Below are positions 1 through 8,683 of a stretch of DNA of 64,000 bases, one piece after another. This DNA is from Bacillus sp. X1(2014) (GTDB taxonomy: Bacteria; Bacillota; Bacilli; Bacillales_B; DSM-18226). The DNA is taken from positions 186,001-250,000 of the forward strand of contig NZ_VEED01000002.1 in assembly GCF_007678255.1 (NCBI RefSeq), written 5' to 3'. Every line of letters starts with the position of its first letter. Position 1 is the stretch's first letter. The position numbers and the translations under genes were made by a program. Below the pieces are notes generated by a model. That model saw only the letters and a program-made list of their open reading frames with translations. It had not been told where the DNA came from and ran no database searches.

Positions 1-295
1 TAACCTATTACCCCCTTAAACAATCTAATATGTATTTAATTAAGTAAAATTACGTATATATTTCATTTTATTGCTCGAGATTGGGTCCAATGACTTAATT
101 AACCCCTTAATTTCCATTTACTATAATCAGAACCTATTTATGGAAAAATCACAACACTTTGGTGCGTGACACCTAGTTTGACACGAAATTGTAATAAAAA
201 ATGGCATTTGTCGAATATATTTCCAAGTTTTTTGAAGGAGAATGTCGAAAAACAGAGAATGAAGTTAAGGAGGTTATAAAAAGGAGGAGAAATAC
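1..295. other. Intergenic region at left edge
   Basis: This is AT-rich sequence without a gene I can support. Positions 161-174 read TGGTGCGTGACACC, a one-mismatch version of the TGGTGCCTGACACC motif found again at 51351 and 59350. The strong ribosome binding site AAGGAGGAG at about 281-289 belongs to the gene at 296. Confidence 0.5.
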
Positions 296-652
296 TTGAA
301 GAAATTAATAACAGTATTATGTGGAATCATTATTGGATTATCGTTGTTTGTGAGTATTGGGAATACGGCGAAGGCAGCAGAGTGCGAATGCGACGTTACA
401 CCTGTTTTAGGAGCTGAGAAGAATAAAATTGTTGCTAATTTATTAAATAGTCAAGAGTTTAAGAACGTAAAACATTCACTTAAGAGTGATGGATATAGCT
501 ATAGAGGAGCAAAAAACATAGAAGTACTTATAAATCATACATATGGAAATATAGTCATGGTCGGAGTACCTTTTTATAATGCGGATGGTATGTTAGAAAT
601 GGCAGCATTTTTTAATGGAATATATATGGATCCGGATCTCATTGAAAATTAA
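296..652 (+). CDS. Small secreted protein of unknown function
   Basis: This 118-residue protein has a clear Sec signal peptide: MKK, a hydrophobic core to about residue 22, and a likely cleavage after AKA at about residue 27. The start is TTG, chosen because AAGGAGGAG lies at ideal spacing upstream. Two Cys (ECEC) follow directly after the predicted cleavage site. The mature part is about 90 residues and I recognise no catalytic motif. Its rhythm (a short helix, then two strands around IVMVGVPFYN and LEMAAFFNG) faintly recalls the pro-region of some exported C8-type bacteriocin precursors, but no Cys-rich C-terminal peptide is present, so I give no function. It is monocistronic and converges on the dioxygenase gene across a shared terminator. 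Confidence 0.75.
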   Translation: MKKLITVLCGIIIGLSLFVSIGNTAKAAECECDVTPVLGAEKNKIVANLLNSQEFKNVKHSLKSDGYSYRGAKNIEVLINHTYGNIVMVGVPFYNADGMLEMAAFFNGIYMDPDLIEN

Positions 653-660
653 TATAATTA

Positions 661-700
661 AATAACAAAATCCTTTCCGTCGCGGAAAGGATTTGTTATT
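661..700. terminator. Bidirectional intrinsic terminator
   Basis: This is a near-perfect inverted repeat with arms around ATCCTTTCC and GGAAAGGAT and a GTCGC loop, flanked by A and T runs. It sits between the convergent genes ending at 652 and 710 and can serve both. Confidence 0.85.
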
Positions 701-709
701 TAATCTAGT

Positions 710-1486
710 TCACCCAAACTGCCAAACACTATGACTCAAGTTTCCATATCGAAAGCTGCGATGCAGTAACTTCGCTTTTTGACTATCATCGGCAGCTCCC
801 ATTGCATAGAAAATTGGGATGAAGTGTTCATTTCCATAACGTGGTACAGCATATTCAGCATTAGGTGCAAGGGAATCATATTTAAATAATGACGCTAGGT
901 CCCAATTATTTAAGTGCTGAGCCAACCAGTCATCAAATTCAAGAGCCCATTGATCAATTTCGTTATCTGCCCATTTCACTGCTCTGAGGTTATGCACTGT
1001 TCCTCCACTTGCAATGATTAATAAATCATTCGCTCTTAAAGATGCTAAGCTTTTCCCAATCTTATATTGTTCTTCAGGTTTAAGGTTCGGATTAACAGAC
1101 ATCGAAATGACAGGGATTTCTGCATCCGGATACAACATTCGAAGTACTACCCATGCTCCATGATCAAGGCCGCGTTTCGCTTCTACTTCAAATGGTATAC
1201 CGTTTTTCGCGAACAAGTCTTTAATTTCTTGTGAAACCTGCTGGTCCCCTTTAGCTGGATATTTAATCGTGTATAATTCCGGGTCGAAACCGCCAAAATC
1301 ATAAATGGTGTCATATGTGTCGACTTCACTTACTTTTTGCATCGATGATTCCCAGTGTGCTGAAAACAATATAATTGCCTTTGGCCGAGGAATGTTTTTT
1401 CCTAGCTGGCTTAGAAACTGAGTATACTCATTATTCTCAATAGCTAATAATGGTGCTCCATGCGCAATAAAAAAAGATGGCATCAT
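710..1486 (-). CDS. DODA-type extradiol ring-cleavage dioxygenase
   Basis: This 258-residue protein belongs to the LigB/DODA family (YgiD-like) of class III extradiol dioxygenases. These open catechol-type rings with a metal bound by His residues. Candidate ligands or catalytic His are H9 (IAHG), H44 (SAHWES), H109 (LDHGAW), H165 (GTVHNL) and H221 (NEHFIP), spaced as in the family. It is the last gene of a three-gene minus-strand operon behind DoxX and an esterase, with a 16-bp gap to doxX. The set esterase, DoxX and dioxygenase parallels the MhqR-controlled mhqD, mhqP and mhqO genes of B. subtilis, which respond to quinones. The dioxygenase subfamily differs, so the substrate here is not known. 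Confidence 0.85.
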   Translation of the reverse strand: MMPSFFIAHGAPLLAIENNEYTQFLSQLGKNIPRPKAIILFSAHWESSMQKVSEVDTYDTIYDFGGFDPELYTIKYPAKGDQQVSQEIKDLFAKNGIPFEVEAKRGLDHGAWVVLRMLYPDAEIPVISMSVNPNLKPEEQYKIGKSLASLRANDLLIIASGGTVHNLRAVKWADNEIDQWALEFDDWLAQHLNNWDLASLFKYDSLAPNAEYAVPRYGNEHFIPIFYAMGAADDSQKAKLLHRSFRYGNLSHSVWQFG

Positions 1487-1502
1487 ATATTACGTCCCCC
1501 TT

Positions 1503-1943
1503 TTAATTATTATAGCTTTTAGATAAAGAAGTAGTTTCTTCCTTCTGACCTTTAAAAATGAGTTGGTCAAGTGCAAACATTTTACTGCCATTAATCGCAA
1601 TAAAAATAGCCATTGCAAGAAAAGCCAAATCTAATTCGTAACCAGCCATTTGTCCGTTTCCTAAAAATCCAACAGCTAGTTTTACTTTAACGATTGCACC
1701 AATCATTAGTAACGATAATAGAGCTGAGACAATTTGACTGCCTAGACCTAGAACTAATGCAGCTCCACCAATCATTTCTACTGTAGCGACTCCATAGGCT
1801 AAGAATCCGGGTAACCCAATACTGTCAAACCAGCCAACGATATTTTCAATTCCACCTTGAAATTTAACTAACCCATGTACAAAGAATGTAATACCTAAAA
1901 CGACTCTTATCAATAATGTACTAACTTCGAATTTTTTTAACAT
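1503..1943 (-). CDS. DoxX family membrane protein (MhqP-like)
   Basis: This 146-residue integral membrane protein has four predicted hydrophobic segments (about residues 8-28, 48-68, 72-92 and 100-118). The N-terminal pattern LLIRVVLGITFFVHGLVKF is typical of DoxX. Family members often sit beside ring-cleavage or thiol-stress enzymes and are thought to act in the membrane in redox homeostasis. The ATG start follows AAAGGGGAAAA. It lies between the esterase and dioxygenase genes with gaps of 24 and 16 bp, which implies co-transcription. Confidence 0.85.
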   Translation of the reverse strand: MLKKFEVSTLLIRVVLGITFFVHGLVKFQGGIENIVGWFDSIGLPGFLAYGVATVEMIGGAALVLGLGSQIVSALLSLLMIGAIVKVKLAVGFLGNGQMAGYELDLAFLAMAIFIAINGSKMFALDQLIFKGQKEETTSLSKSYNN

Positions 1944-1967
1944 GATTATTTTCCCCTTTTATTATCA

Positions 1968-2612
1968 TTATTTTTCTACTTTTTCCATTAACCAATTCAT
2001 GAAATCACGATGGTTATCCATTGAAACGGTGTGTCCTTCTTTGTAGGTTTTAAAGGTGACATCCGCCCCTAAACCACTAAAATACTCATTATTTGCCAAT
2101 CCCCAATCAAATGGAAGAACCTGATCCATCTTACCATGGGAAATAAACAAGGACAGATTATCAACTGGCTGGATCACGTACTCTTCTTTTACAAAAGCAG
2201 GGATGTATCCACTTAGTGCAACAATCCCCTTTATTCGGCTGCCCAATGTTAATCCCAGCGTCATCGACAATATTGCTCCCTGACTAAATCCAAGTAAGAA
2301 CAACTGGCTCTGATCCAATGGATATTCCCCGCAGGCATAATCAATAAAACTTGTCAGTTTACGGATTCCCTCATCGAACACTTCCCGGTGCGGTTTTCCA
2401 TATCCTTGAATCGTAAAAAACGCATAGCCTGGTGGCAGTGGAAGATGACCACGGATACTAAAAATGTAAAAACGGTCTTCTAAGCCATTTACCAGTGACA
2501 GCATATTTTGTTCATTACTGCCAATCCCATGCATTAAAAACAACGCAGGATAAGTTTTTCCAGGTTCAGTTTGTGCCGGACGACGAAGCTCATAAATCAT
2601 GGGTGAATTCAT
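1968..2612 (-). CDS. Carboxylesterase/phospholipase-like hydrolase (MhqD family)
   Basis: This is an alpha/beta hydrolase of the phospholipase/carboxylesterase family, about 214 residues from the chosen start. The nucleophile elbow is GFSQG, the oxyanion region is LMHGIGSNEQN, and the late His is in EGHTVS. I chose the ATG at 2612 because GAAGGGATG precedes it; an upstream ATG at 2636 lacks such a site. It is the first gene of the operon with DoxX and the dioxygenase. In B. subtilis, MhqD is a quinone-induced esterase. A second MhqD-like gene lies at 17772-18380. Confidence 0.8.
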   Translation of the reverse strand: MNSPMIYELRRPAQTEPGKTYPALFLMHGIGSNEQNMLSLVNGLEDRFYIFSIRGHLPLPPGYAFFTIQGYGKPHREVFDEGIRKLTSFIDYACGEYPLDQSQLFLLGFSQGAILSMTLGLTLGSRIKGIVALSGYIPAFVKEEYVIQPVDNLSLFISHGKMDQVLPFDWGLANNEYFSGLGADVTFKTYKEGHTVSMDNHRDFMNWLMEKVEK

Positions 2613-2640
2613 CCTATCATCCCTTCTTTTAAACAAACAT

Positions 2641-2700
2641 TCCTAATATTATTAGGATGGCTGTATTATGATTACTTAACCTTAGTTTAAATTAAGTAAT
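2641..2700 (-). promoter_or_regulatory. Two inverted repeats upstream of the esterase-DoxX-dioxygenase operon
   Basis: TCCTAATATTATTAGGA (2641-2657) has 7-bp perfect arms and a 3-bp centre and lies 28 bp upstream of the operon start. A second repeat, ATTACTTAA ... TTAAGTAAT (2671-2679 and 2692-2700), has 9-bp arms and a 12-bp spacer. Both are in the position expected for promoter-overlapping operators. Neither matches the B. subtilis MhqR box as I remember it. Confidence 0.5.
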
Positions 2701-2750
2701 TTAAATCTAAATAAATAAAAAAGATTCATATTAAGAAACTAGAAGATAAA

Positions 2751-2789
2751 AAAGATATTCACATCAAGAGTTTCTCGATGTGAATCTTT
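2751..2789 (-). terminator. Stem-loop, probable second terminator
   Basis: The arms TTCACATC and GATGTGAA, extended by AAGAT/TCTT with one bulge, form a stable hairpin. On the minus strand it is followed by a T-rich stretch. It lies downstream of the stronger terminator at 2866-2898 with no gene between, so it may be a back-up. Confidence 0.5.
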
Positions 2790-2865
2790 GTTGTTTATAG
2801 AATAACAATAGAATCGTTATATTGTCAATAATTTTTTTCTAATATATAAACTTGTTCTATATTAG

Positions 2866-2898
2866 AATACAAAAAATAGGAATCAAGTTGATTCCTAT
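2866..2898 (-). terminator. Intrinsic terminator of the alpha/beta hydrolase gene
   Basis: ATAGGAATC and GATTCCTAT form a 9-bp stem around a 5-nt loop, followed on the minus strand by TTTTTT. It starts 9 bp after the hydrolase stop codon. A further inverted repeat, TTCTAATATA ... TATATTAGAA, lies just beyond (2837-2867). Confidence 0.8.
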
Positions 2899-2906
2899 CA
2901 TCCGCT

Positions 2907-3692
2907 CTATAGATGAGCTAAAAACTCTTGTATCTCGGAAACAAGTTCCATGGGATTTTCAAACATACTCATATGGCCCGAATCTTTAATTATTGATTGC
3001 CTTATATTCGCTTTACTGACAGAAAATGTTTTTTCTGCTGGAATAATTTGATCCCGTTCACCTGCAACTAAAAGAATCGGCAATGTCGAGGATTCCAATA
3101 CTCGATTCCGGTCTGGCCGGTCCTTCATCGCATTAAGTGCATCTATCGCACCTTCTGCTGAAGTAGTATAGCCAATTTCCATTGCAATACCAACATAATT
3201 CTCATCCTGATTTTCAGGTGAGAATAATTTTGGGACCAAGCCGTCGATAAGCAAGTAAATTCCTGACTTGTTTACCTTTTCAATATTTGCACTCCTGGCT
3301 TTTTTCGCTTCTTCCGAATCTGGAAAGGCTGTTGAATGAATAAGCGAATATCCGCTTAATTGACCACCGTACTTTTCTGCAAAAGCTAGCGTGATATATC
3401 CGCCTAACGAATGACCAAACATCGTGACTTCAGGTAAATTTAATGCATCTAAAAGATTTTTCACTTGATCAGCTAGATTTTCAATCGTACTGCTGCCTTG
3501 AAGAGGATCTGACTGACCATGTCCAGGAAGATCCAGTGCAATCACCCGGTAATCAGCTGACAATGTTGGGATCACAAACTCCCAATAGCTAGAACTCCCA
3601 CAAAAACCATGCAGAAGCACGATTGGCTTCCCTTCTCCACTATCTATGTACGCCATCGATGAATCATTTGCTTTGAGTTTCTTAATTTCCAT
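2907..3692 (-). CDS. Alpha/beta-fold hydrolase
   Basis: This is an alpha/beta hydrolase of about 261 residues. The nucleophile elbow is GHSLGG, the oxyanion motif is LLHGFCGSS, an early acid-turn motif reads DLPGHGQSD, Asp in GERDQIIP and His in SGHMSMFE complete the triad. The domain layout fits the BioH/haloperoxidase/lactonase branch, but the substrate cannot be read from sequence. I prefer the ATG at 3692 because GGGGTG precedes it; the longer reading would begin with GTG at 3701. It follows the small gene at 3714 with a 21-bp gap and the two probably form an operon. Confidence 0.8.
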   Translation of the reverse strand: MEIKKLKANDSSMAYIDSGEGKPIVLLHGFCGSSSYWEFVIPTLSADYRVIALDLPGHGQSDPLQGSSTIENLADQVKNLLDALNLPEVTMFGHSLGGYITLAFAEKYGGQLSGYSLIHSTAFPDSEEAKKARSANIEKVNKSGIYLLIDGLVPKLFSPENQDENYVGIAMEIGYTTSAEGAIDALNAMKDRPDRNRVLESSTLPILLVAGERDQIIPAEKTFSVSKANIRQSIIKDSGHMSMFENPMELVSEIQEFLAHL

Positions 3693-3713
3693 AGGCTTCA
3701 CCCCAGAGTTTAT

Positions 3714-3962
3714 TCAGCTAATTTGCTCTTCATTATGTTCATTACTTAATAATACTCTTTTATTAGGGATTAATGTTAAATTTGATTTTTTCAATAGATA
3801 TTCTAGATGATCAATTGGCATAGAACCATGACCTTTACTATCTGCAAGTGTAAATTGAACAGTGACGCCATTATAACTCTTAACGGTAAAAGATTCAGCT
3901 GAATTGAAAAAACCTTTAATGCCTTGAGATATTTGATATTTTGTACCTTCTTCAATTAACAT
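3714..3962 (-). CDS. Small conserved hypothetical protein
   Basis: This 82-residue protein is not recognised. It has no signal peptide or membrane segment and a mixed, polar composition. The ATG start has AAAGGAG at good spacing. It is directly upstream of the alpha/beta hydrolase gene and is probably co-transcribed with it. Confidence 0.6.
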   Translation of the reverse strand: MLIEEGTKYQISQGIKGFFNSAESFTVKSYNGVTVQFTLADSKGHGSMPIDHLEYLLKKSNLTLIPNKRVLLSNEHNEEQIS

Positions 3963-4051
3963 TACATTACTCCTTTAATGATGTTCTTCATAAGTAGTAT
4001 GCCTAGAAAGGGTTTATACATACATATTTTTTCCAATTGAAATTTAGGTAA

Positions 4052-4080
4052 CAAAAAAGAGAGAGACTGAACTCTCTCTT
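4052..4080 (-). terminator. Intrinsic terminator of the DUF1292 gene
   Basis: The arms AAGAGAGAG and CTCTCTCTT enclose a 6-nt loop, followed on the minus strand by TTTTTTG. The stem overlaps the stop codon of the 4079-4360 gene. Confidence 0.8.
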
Positions 4081-4360
4081 ACTCATCCATTCCCTCTTCT
4101 TCATCCATCATGGCATCAAACGCCTCAGAAACCTTATCAAATTCTTCATCACTCTCGATGGCGGCTAAATCACCTTCATCATCGACTTTCATAAAAAAGA
4201 TATCAATATCTTCATCAGACTCCTGCCTAATTTCGTCTGCAAATCCGACAGCAACATAGTCTGTACCTTCAATAGTCATGACCCCAAGGACTTCAACTTC
4301 TTGTTCATCCCCGTTTTCATCTGTAATGGTAAAAATCTCTTGAACTTCAACTTTACTCAT
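4079..4360 (-). CDS. DUF1292 family acidic protein (YrzB-like)
   Basis: This 93-residue, very acidic protein begins MSKVEVQEIFTITDENG. The sequence EVEVLGVMTIEGTDYVAV followed by an Asp/Glu-rich C-terminal half is typical of DUF1292 proteins, which are widespread small cytosolic Firmicute proteins of unknown role. The ATG at 4360 is preferred because AAGGGGAACG precedes it; the frame stays open 22 codons further upstream without a ribosome binding site. Confidence 0.8.
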   Translation of the reverse strand: MSKVEVQEIFTITDENGDEQEVEVLGVMTIEGTDYVAVGFADEIRQESDEDIDIFFMKVDDEGDLAAIESDEEFDKVSEAFDAMMDEEEGMDE

Positions 4361-4504
4361 AATACGTTCCCCTTCTATTAAAAAGTATTTTCTTACCACA
4401 GTATCCCTTAAAAGATGGAGTTTCATTCGAAAACATGTATTTCCATTATATATTCGACAAAAATCTTATATAATTAGTACATAACACTTGCTAAGGAGAG
4501 TCCA

Positions 4505-4804
4505 ATGAATCCAAAACAATTAGAAGAAAAGATAATCGAAAACTATCGTGGCGAAGAGAAAATGATGATTCTCGTTTTTGCTCAATGGTGTGTGAATCAT
4601 GACCTTGATCCAGAAGAATTATATTTACGAGCCTATCCGAATCAGGGTGCTAATCCTTCTTTAAGAGAGGCAATTGAGTTAACTGTACCCAAAGAAGAAG
4701 CTGGAGAAGTCAGTAATCAAACGTTGCTTGGTGTGTTAGCACTGTTTGGTAACGATGACCTTGCGTTTGTAGTTACAGAAGAGATCAACAAACTAAGGAA
4801 ATAA
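4505..4804 (+). CDS. Conserved hypothetical protein
   Basis: This 99-residue soluble protein has a predicted all-helical fold and one Cys. The ATG start has AAGGAGAG upstream. I recognise no motif. It stands alone on the plus strand, diverging from the DUF1292 gene, and is followed about 120 bp later by a bidirectional terminator. Confidence 0.65.
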   Translation: MNPKQLEEKIIENYRGEEKMMILVFAQWCVNHDLDPEELYLRAYPNQGANPSLREAIELTVPKEEAGEVSNQTLLGVLALFGNDDLAFVVTEEINKLRK

Positions 4805-4927
4805 CGTTTTGTGCAATTTTTGAGTGGTTATGTGCGGATTTCGGGTCATTTTGTACGAATTTATGAAGTTAAGGACAAATAACGATCAGTTTTGTACAAT
4901 TAGGCGTTTTCTTCCAATTTTTCTAAT

Positions 4928-4961
4928 AAAGCAGACATAGTTCACGAACTATGTCTGCTTT
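4928..4961. terminator. Bidirectional terminator
   Basis: The 16-bp perfect arms (AAAGCAGACATAGTTC and complement) are separated by only 2 nt, so the working loop is several bases. A and T runs flank both sides. It separates the convergent genes at 4804 and 4967. Confidence 0.85.
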
Positions 4962-4966
4962 AATAT

Positions 4967-5902
4967 TTAATAATGATAGTCCCTATTCACCGGTGATGGC
5001 TTCATTAAGAAATCCTTCAATGCCTCTCTATTTTCCTCCAAATTGATTTCTAGAACAGCACCTGCATGAGGATAGGTTTTGTTGACATAGCTATTTTGGA
5101 CTGGAATACGTAAACTGTCGATATTTTTGATTGGATAAAAAACTAGTTTGGATAGTACTGCCAAAATCTCTCCTTTATCCATATCTGATTCCACATGATT
5201 TAAACTTTCCTCAACAAAATCCGGCAGAGCGGCTAACGACTCGATATGACTAAATTTATTTTTTAGCTGTTCCTTTACCTTGACGATGACTTCCTGTTGT
5301 CGTTTAACGCGGCCAAAATCACTTTCATCATCATGCCTAAATCGAACATATTTTAACAATTCTTTTCCTTTAAGCGCATTTTCTCCGGGCTTCACCTTCA
5401 TATTGAAATCATCAATCATCTTTTGACTAACGTTCACAGTAATACCCTCTGGAGCAATCAAGTCAATAAAATTCGCAAACCCATCAAAATCTATAGAAAT
5501 GGAATGATCCACTTTCATACCGAAATTTTGATAAATCGTCTTTTTTAATAATTCATTTCCACCGATAAAATAGGCCATATTGAGCTTGCCGTAGCCTTTT
5601 TTATGCCCGGGAATCTTGACATAACTATCTCTCATCAAGGAGATTAACTTGATATTACCTTCTTTAGGAACATATTGCGCAATAATGATGGCATCTGAAA
5701 AAGATTGGGGTTCACCTCTTGAATCACTACCTATTAAAAGAAAATTCATCATTCCTTTTTTATCTTTATGATTAGTATTGTCTTCATTTTGGGATGGTGA
5801 AGAGGGTTGAACTTGATCTTGATCACTTAAATTTCCAGCTGAACAGCCTCCTAATAAAATAGAAAATAAAATTATCATGAATATTCTCAAGCTTTTCACC
5901 AA
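4967..5902 (-). CDS. LCP (LytR-CpsA-Psr) family lipoprotein
   Basis: This LCP-family protein of about 311 residues has a lipoprotein signal peptide with lipobox LGGC (Cys at about residue 20) followed by a Ser/Asn/Lys-rich linker. The LCP domain begins at MNFLLIGSDSR. The conserved Arg/Asp elements are present: DAIIIAQ, LMRDSYVKIPG, KLNMAYFIGG, and RFRHDDESDFGR. Such enzymes transfer undecaprenyl-linked polymers such as teichoic acids to peptidoglycan at the outer membrane face. A lipid anchor instead of the usual N-terminal helix is a variant. The start is uncertain: TTG at 5902, GTG at 5899 or ATG at 5878, none with a strong ribosome binding site. Confidence 0.85.
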   Translation of the reverse strand: MVKSLRIFMIILFSILLGGCSAGNLSDQDQVQPSSPSQNEDNTNHKDKKGMMNFLLIGSDSRGEPQSFSDAIIIAQYVPKEGNIKLISLMRDSYVKIPGHKKGYGKLNMAYFIGGNELLKKTIYQNFGMKVDHSISIDFDGFANFIDLIAPEGITVNVSQKMIDDFNMKVKPGENALKGKELLKYVRFRHDDESDFGRVKRQQEVIVKVKEQLKNKFSHIESLAALPDFVEESLNHVESDMDKGEILAVLSKLVFYPIKNIDSLRIPVQNSYVNKTYPHAGAVLEINLEENREALKDFLMKPSPVNRDYHY

Positions 5903-6081
5903 CTTTCAAAAATATTCGTTTCAAGATAAAAGTTGCTACCCTGTTAATTTCTCATCTTTTGCTTTTGTTTATTCTTCCTTGCCATTATCTTTCCTTCCAT
6001 AATCCTTATAATCACAGGATGATTTACATAAAATTCCCTTTTCTACACATAATAAGAAAAAAATTATTTTGAGGGTGTATC

Positions 6082-7578
6082 ATGAAACCAAATGCAGATC
6101 TTCCTTACAAGGAAGCAAACCCACAAAACGATAACGAAGAAGATTGGCTCCAACGTTTATCAAAATCAAATGACTTTATTCATGAGCATACTTCCATAAA
6201 AGAAGATCATCCCTTTTGGCTTTCGTATTATCGCACAATGATTTCATCTGACATCCTTCATCAGGATGTTTTACCCTTTTTGCAGGAGCAGTTTTCATTA
6301 GTGGAATTAAAAAGCATAATCCCTGTACAAGAGATCATTTTTACAAAAGACTCTAAGGAAATAATCGAAAGCCTCATGCGGGGATTCCTGGCACTTCAAA
6401 AGCATGAACAAGATGAAGAATGTTTATTAATTAATATTGCTAATAGTAAATTTCGAGATGTTAGTGTAGCAATGATGGAATCCTCGGCTGTTGGACCACA
6501 AGTGGGTTTTATCGAAGAATTAGACACCAATCTTAATCTTATTCGAAAACGATTACCTGTCCCTGAACTGCTTGTAATCGAAATGAAAGTCGGCGAACTT
6601 TCAAAAACAAATGTTGCCGTTATTTATATGGATGGGATTGCCGATCCGGAAAATGTGAACACGGTGGTTCAAAGAATAAAGGATGTTCAATATGATCATA
6701 TCCAGGACAGTGCTTATCTCTCTTCAATGATTGAGGACAATTCGAATTCATTATTTCCTCAATCCATTTCAACTGAACGAGTTGATCGGGTTGCTGCTGG
6801 TTTAACCGAAGGCAAAATTATCATTGCAGTAGATGGGTCCCCAAATCTAGTCCTTGTTCCTGTTACCGTAATTGAATCGTTTATAGCGATGGAAGATTAT
6901 AGTTATTCCTGGATTATTGGAAATTTCTTCCGATTGCTAAGGTTTGTTGCTTTTTACATTTCTGGGCTTGCTAGTCCAATGTATGTAGCGATCATGACCT
7001 ATCATTATGAATTGATTCCTGCCCCATTGCTTGAAACTTTAGTTGGTTCTAGGATAACTGTACCCTTTCCACCTTTTTTAGAGGCTTTATTGTTAGAAAT
7101 CATGATTGAAATGGTTAAAGAGGCAGGGATTCGTTTACCATTTAAAATCGGGCAATCTCTTGGGGTTGTTGGTGGGATTGTTATCGGACAGGCAGTGGTT
7201 GAAGCGGGGTTAACTAGTAATGTATTGCTTATTTTAGTAGGACTTGGTACCTTAGCTTCCTATACATCGCCGGTTTACAAATTTAGCAACACTGTTCGGT
7301 TTATTAAGTTTCCATTAATTATTCTTTCCCAATGGTTTGGATTGTTTGGGGTGTTTTTGGGAGTCCAATTTATAGTCCTGCATTTATTACGGTTAACTTC
7401 TCTCGGGCGTCCTTATTTAAGCCTTTACCCATTTCGCTCCACATCAGTTCAAGATCTTTGGATTAGACTTCCTTATTCCAAGCAGCTCGAAAACCCAACC
7501 TCCCTTCGACCACAAAAGAAAAGAAAAGCAACTGGGAATCGAGAAAATCCAGAACCAGTGAACGATTTTTATGAATAA
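6082..7578 (+). CDS. Spore germination receptor subunit A (GerA family)
   Basis: This 498-residue GerA/GerKA/GerBA family protein is the A subunit of a nutrient germinant receptor in the inner spore membrane. It has the usual soluble N-terminal region (about residues 1-270) with motifs such as LRRGF-like SLMRGFLAL and EIMIEMVKEAGIRLP, then membrane segments at about 280-430. The ATG start has GAGGG upstream. It begins a three-gene plus-strand operon with B and C subunits. A CATAATA element near 6047 resembles a forespore sigma-G -10 box but I cannot match a good -35. Which nutrient is sensed cannot be read. Confidence 0.93.
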   Translation: MKPNADLPYKEANPQNDNEEDWLQRLSKSNDFIHEHTSIKEDHPFWLSYYRTMISSDILHQDVLPFLQEQFSLVELKSIIPVQEIIFTKDSKEIIESLMRGFLALQKHEQDEECLLINIANSKFRDVSVAMMESSAVGPQVGFIEELDTNLNLIRKRLPVPELLVIEMKVGELSKTNVAVIYMDGIADPENVNTVVQRIKDVQYDHIQDSAYLSSMIEDNSNSLFPQSISTERVDRVAAGLTEGKIIIAVDGSPNLVLVPVTVIESFIAMEDYSYSWIIGNFFRLLRFVAFYISGLASPMYVAIMTYHYELIPAPLLETLVGSRITVPFPPFLEALLLEIMIEMVKEAGIRLPFKIGQSLGVVGGIVIGQAVVEAGLTSNVLLILVGLGTLASYTSPVYKFSNTVRFIKFPLIILSQWFGLFGVFLGVQFIVLHLLRLTSLGRPYLSLYPFRSTSVQDLWIRLPYSKQLENPTSLRPQKKRKATGNRENPEPVNDFYE

Positions 7579-7597
7579 ATCGTAAAGGGGTATTCCA

Positions 7598-8683
7598 TTG
7601 CAGGTGAATAAAAGACATCAAGTTTCTCCCTATTTAGTGTTCTTTATTGTCTACAGTTCTCAGGTTGGGATTGGGATTTTAGGATTCCAAAGAACCATTG
7701 CTGCGAAAGCAGGATATGATGCGTGGATGGGTGTACTTTTGGCAGGGTGTTTAGTTCAACTATTCATATGGATGATGTTTAAACTGCTCGAAAAAGCCGA
7801 CGGAGATATCGTTGATGTCCATTCAAAAGTGTTTGGGAATATTCTTGGTAAGTTTTTTAGTTTTATTATTATGATTTATTACTGGATGGCCAGTCTCTCG
7901 GTCTTACTTGGATTTATTGAGATTATTCAAGTATGGATGTTCCCTACTTTACCTTCATGGATTCTAAGTTCATTAATACTTGTATCCGTTTATTATTGTG
8001 TGTCTGGAGGATTTCGGGTGGTTGTTGGTGTTTCTTTAATGTCATTTATATTTCCACAAATCACCTTAATCGCCCTTTATATTTTTCCATTGAAAGTTGC
8101 TCATTTTACAAATTTACTGCCAATCATGAATCATTCTTTTTTGGATATGCTGGATGCAGTCAAAAGTTCTATGTATACGTTAGCAGGAACAGAAACGTTA
8201 CTCATGTTCTATCCATTTATAAGGGATCCTAAATCGTCAAAAAAGTTCGCTCATATAGCAGTTTTGTTTACTACCTTACTGTATACGCTTTCTGCAATTG
8301 TATCATTAACGTTTTATAGTGAGAGACAATTAAAAGAAACGATTTGGCCAGAATTAACTTTAATAAAAATTATCCGGCTATCTTATTTAGAACGCTTTGA
8401 ATACATTTATATATCCATGTATTTAATTATTGTTACTGCATTGATCGCTCTTCTATTATGGTGTTCGACACGTGGTTTAAAGAGAATTTTTAAAAAGAAA
8501 CAAAAGAACTTTTTAATCATTTTAAGCCTCCTTAGTGTGGTTATATCTCAAACAATAAACGAACAATTGTATGAAACACTGGGTAAATACGTAACCCAAA
8601 TGAATTTATGGATCTTTTACGGCTACATCCCAATCCTCCTAATAATGTTCATAATACTAAGAAGGAGAAAACAAAATGGCTAA
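7598..8683 (+). CDS. Spore germination receptor subunit B (GerB family)
   Basis: This 361-residue GerB/GerKB family protein has the APC-transporter-like fold with about ten hydrophobic segments from residue 10 to 355. In family members the B subunit forms the germinant-binding membrane core. The start appears to be TTG (7598) behind AAAGGGG; a GTG two codons later is an alternative. It follows the A gene by 19 bp and overlaps the C gene by 8 bp, which implies translational coupling. Confidence 0.92.
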   Translation: MQVNKRHQVSPYLVFFIVYSSQVGIGILGFQRTIAAKAGYDAWMGVLLAGCLVQLFIWMMFKLLEKADGDIVDVHSKVFGNILGKFFSFIIMIYYWMASLSVLLGFIEIIQVWMFPTLPSWILSSLILVSVYYCVSGGFRVVVGVSLMSFIFPQITLIALYIFPLKVAHFTNLLPIMNHSFLDMLDAVKSSMYTLAGTETLLMFYPFIRDPKSSKKFAHIAVLFTTLLYTLSAIVSLTFYSERQLKETIWPELTLIKIIRLSYLERFEYIYISMYLIIVTALIALLLWCSTRGLKRIFKKKQKNFLIILSLLSVVISQTINEQLYETLGKYVTQMNLWIFYGYIPILLIMFIILRRRKQNG

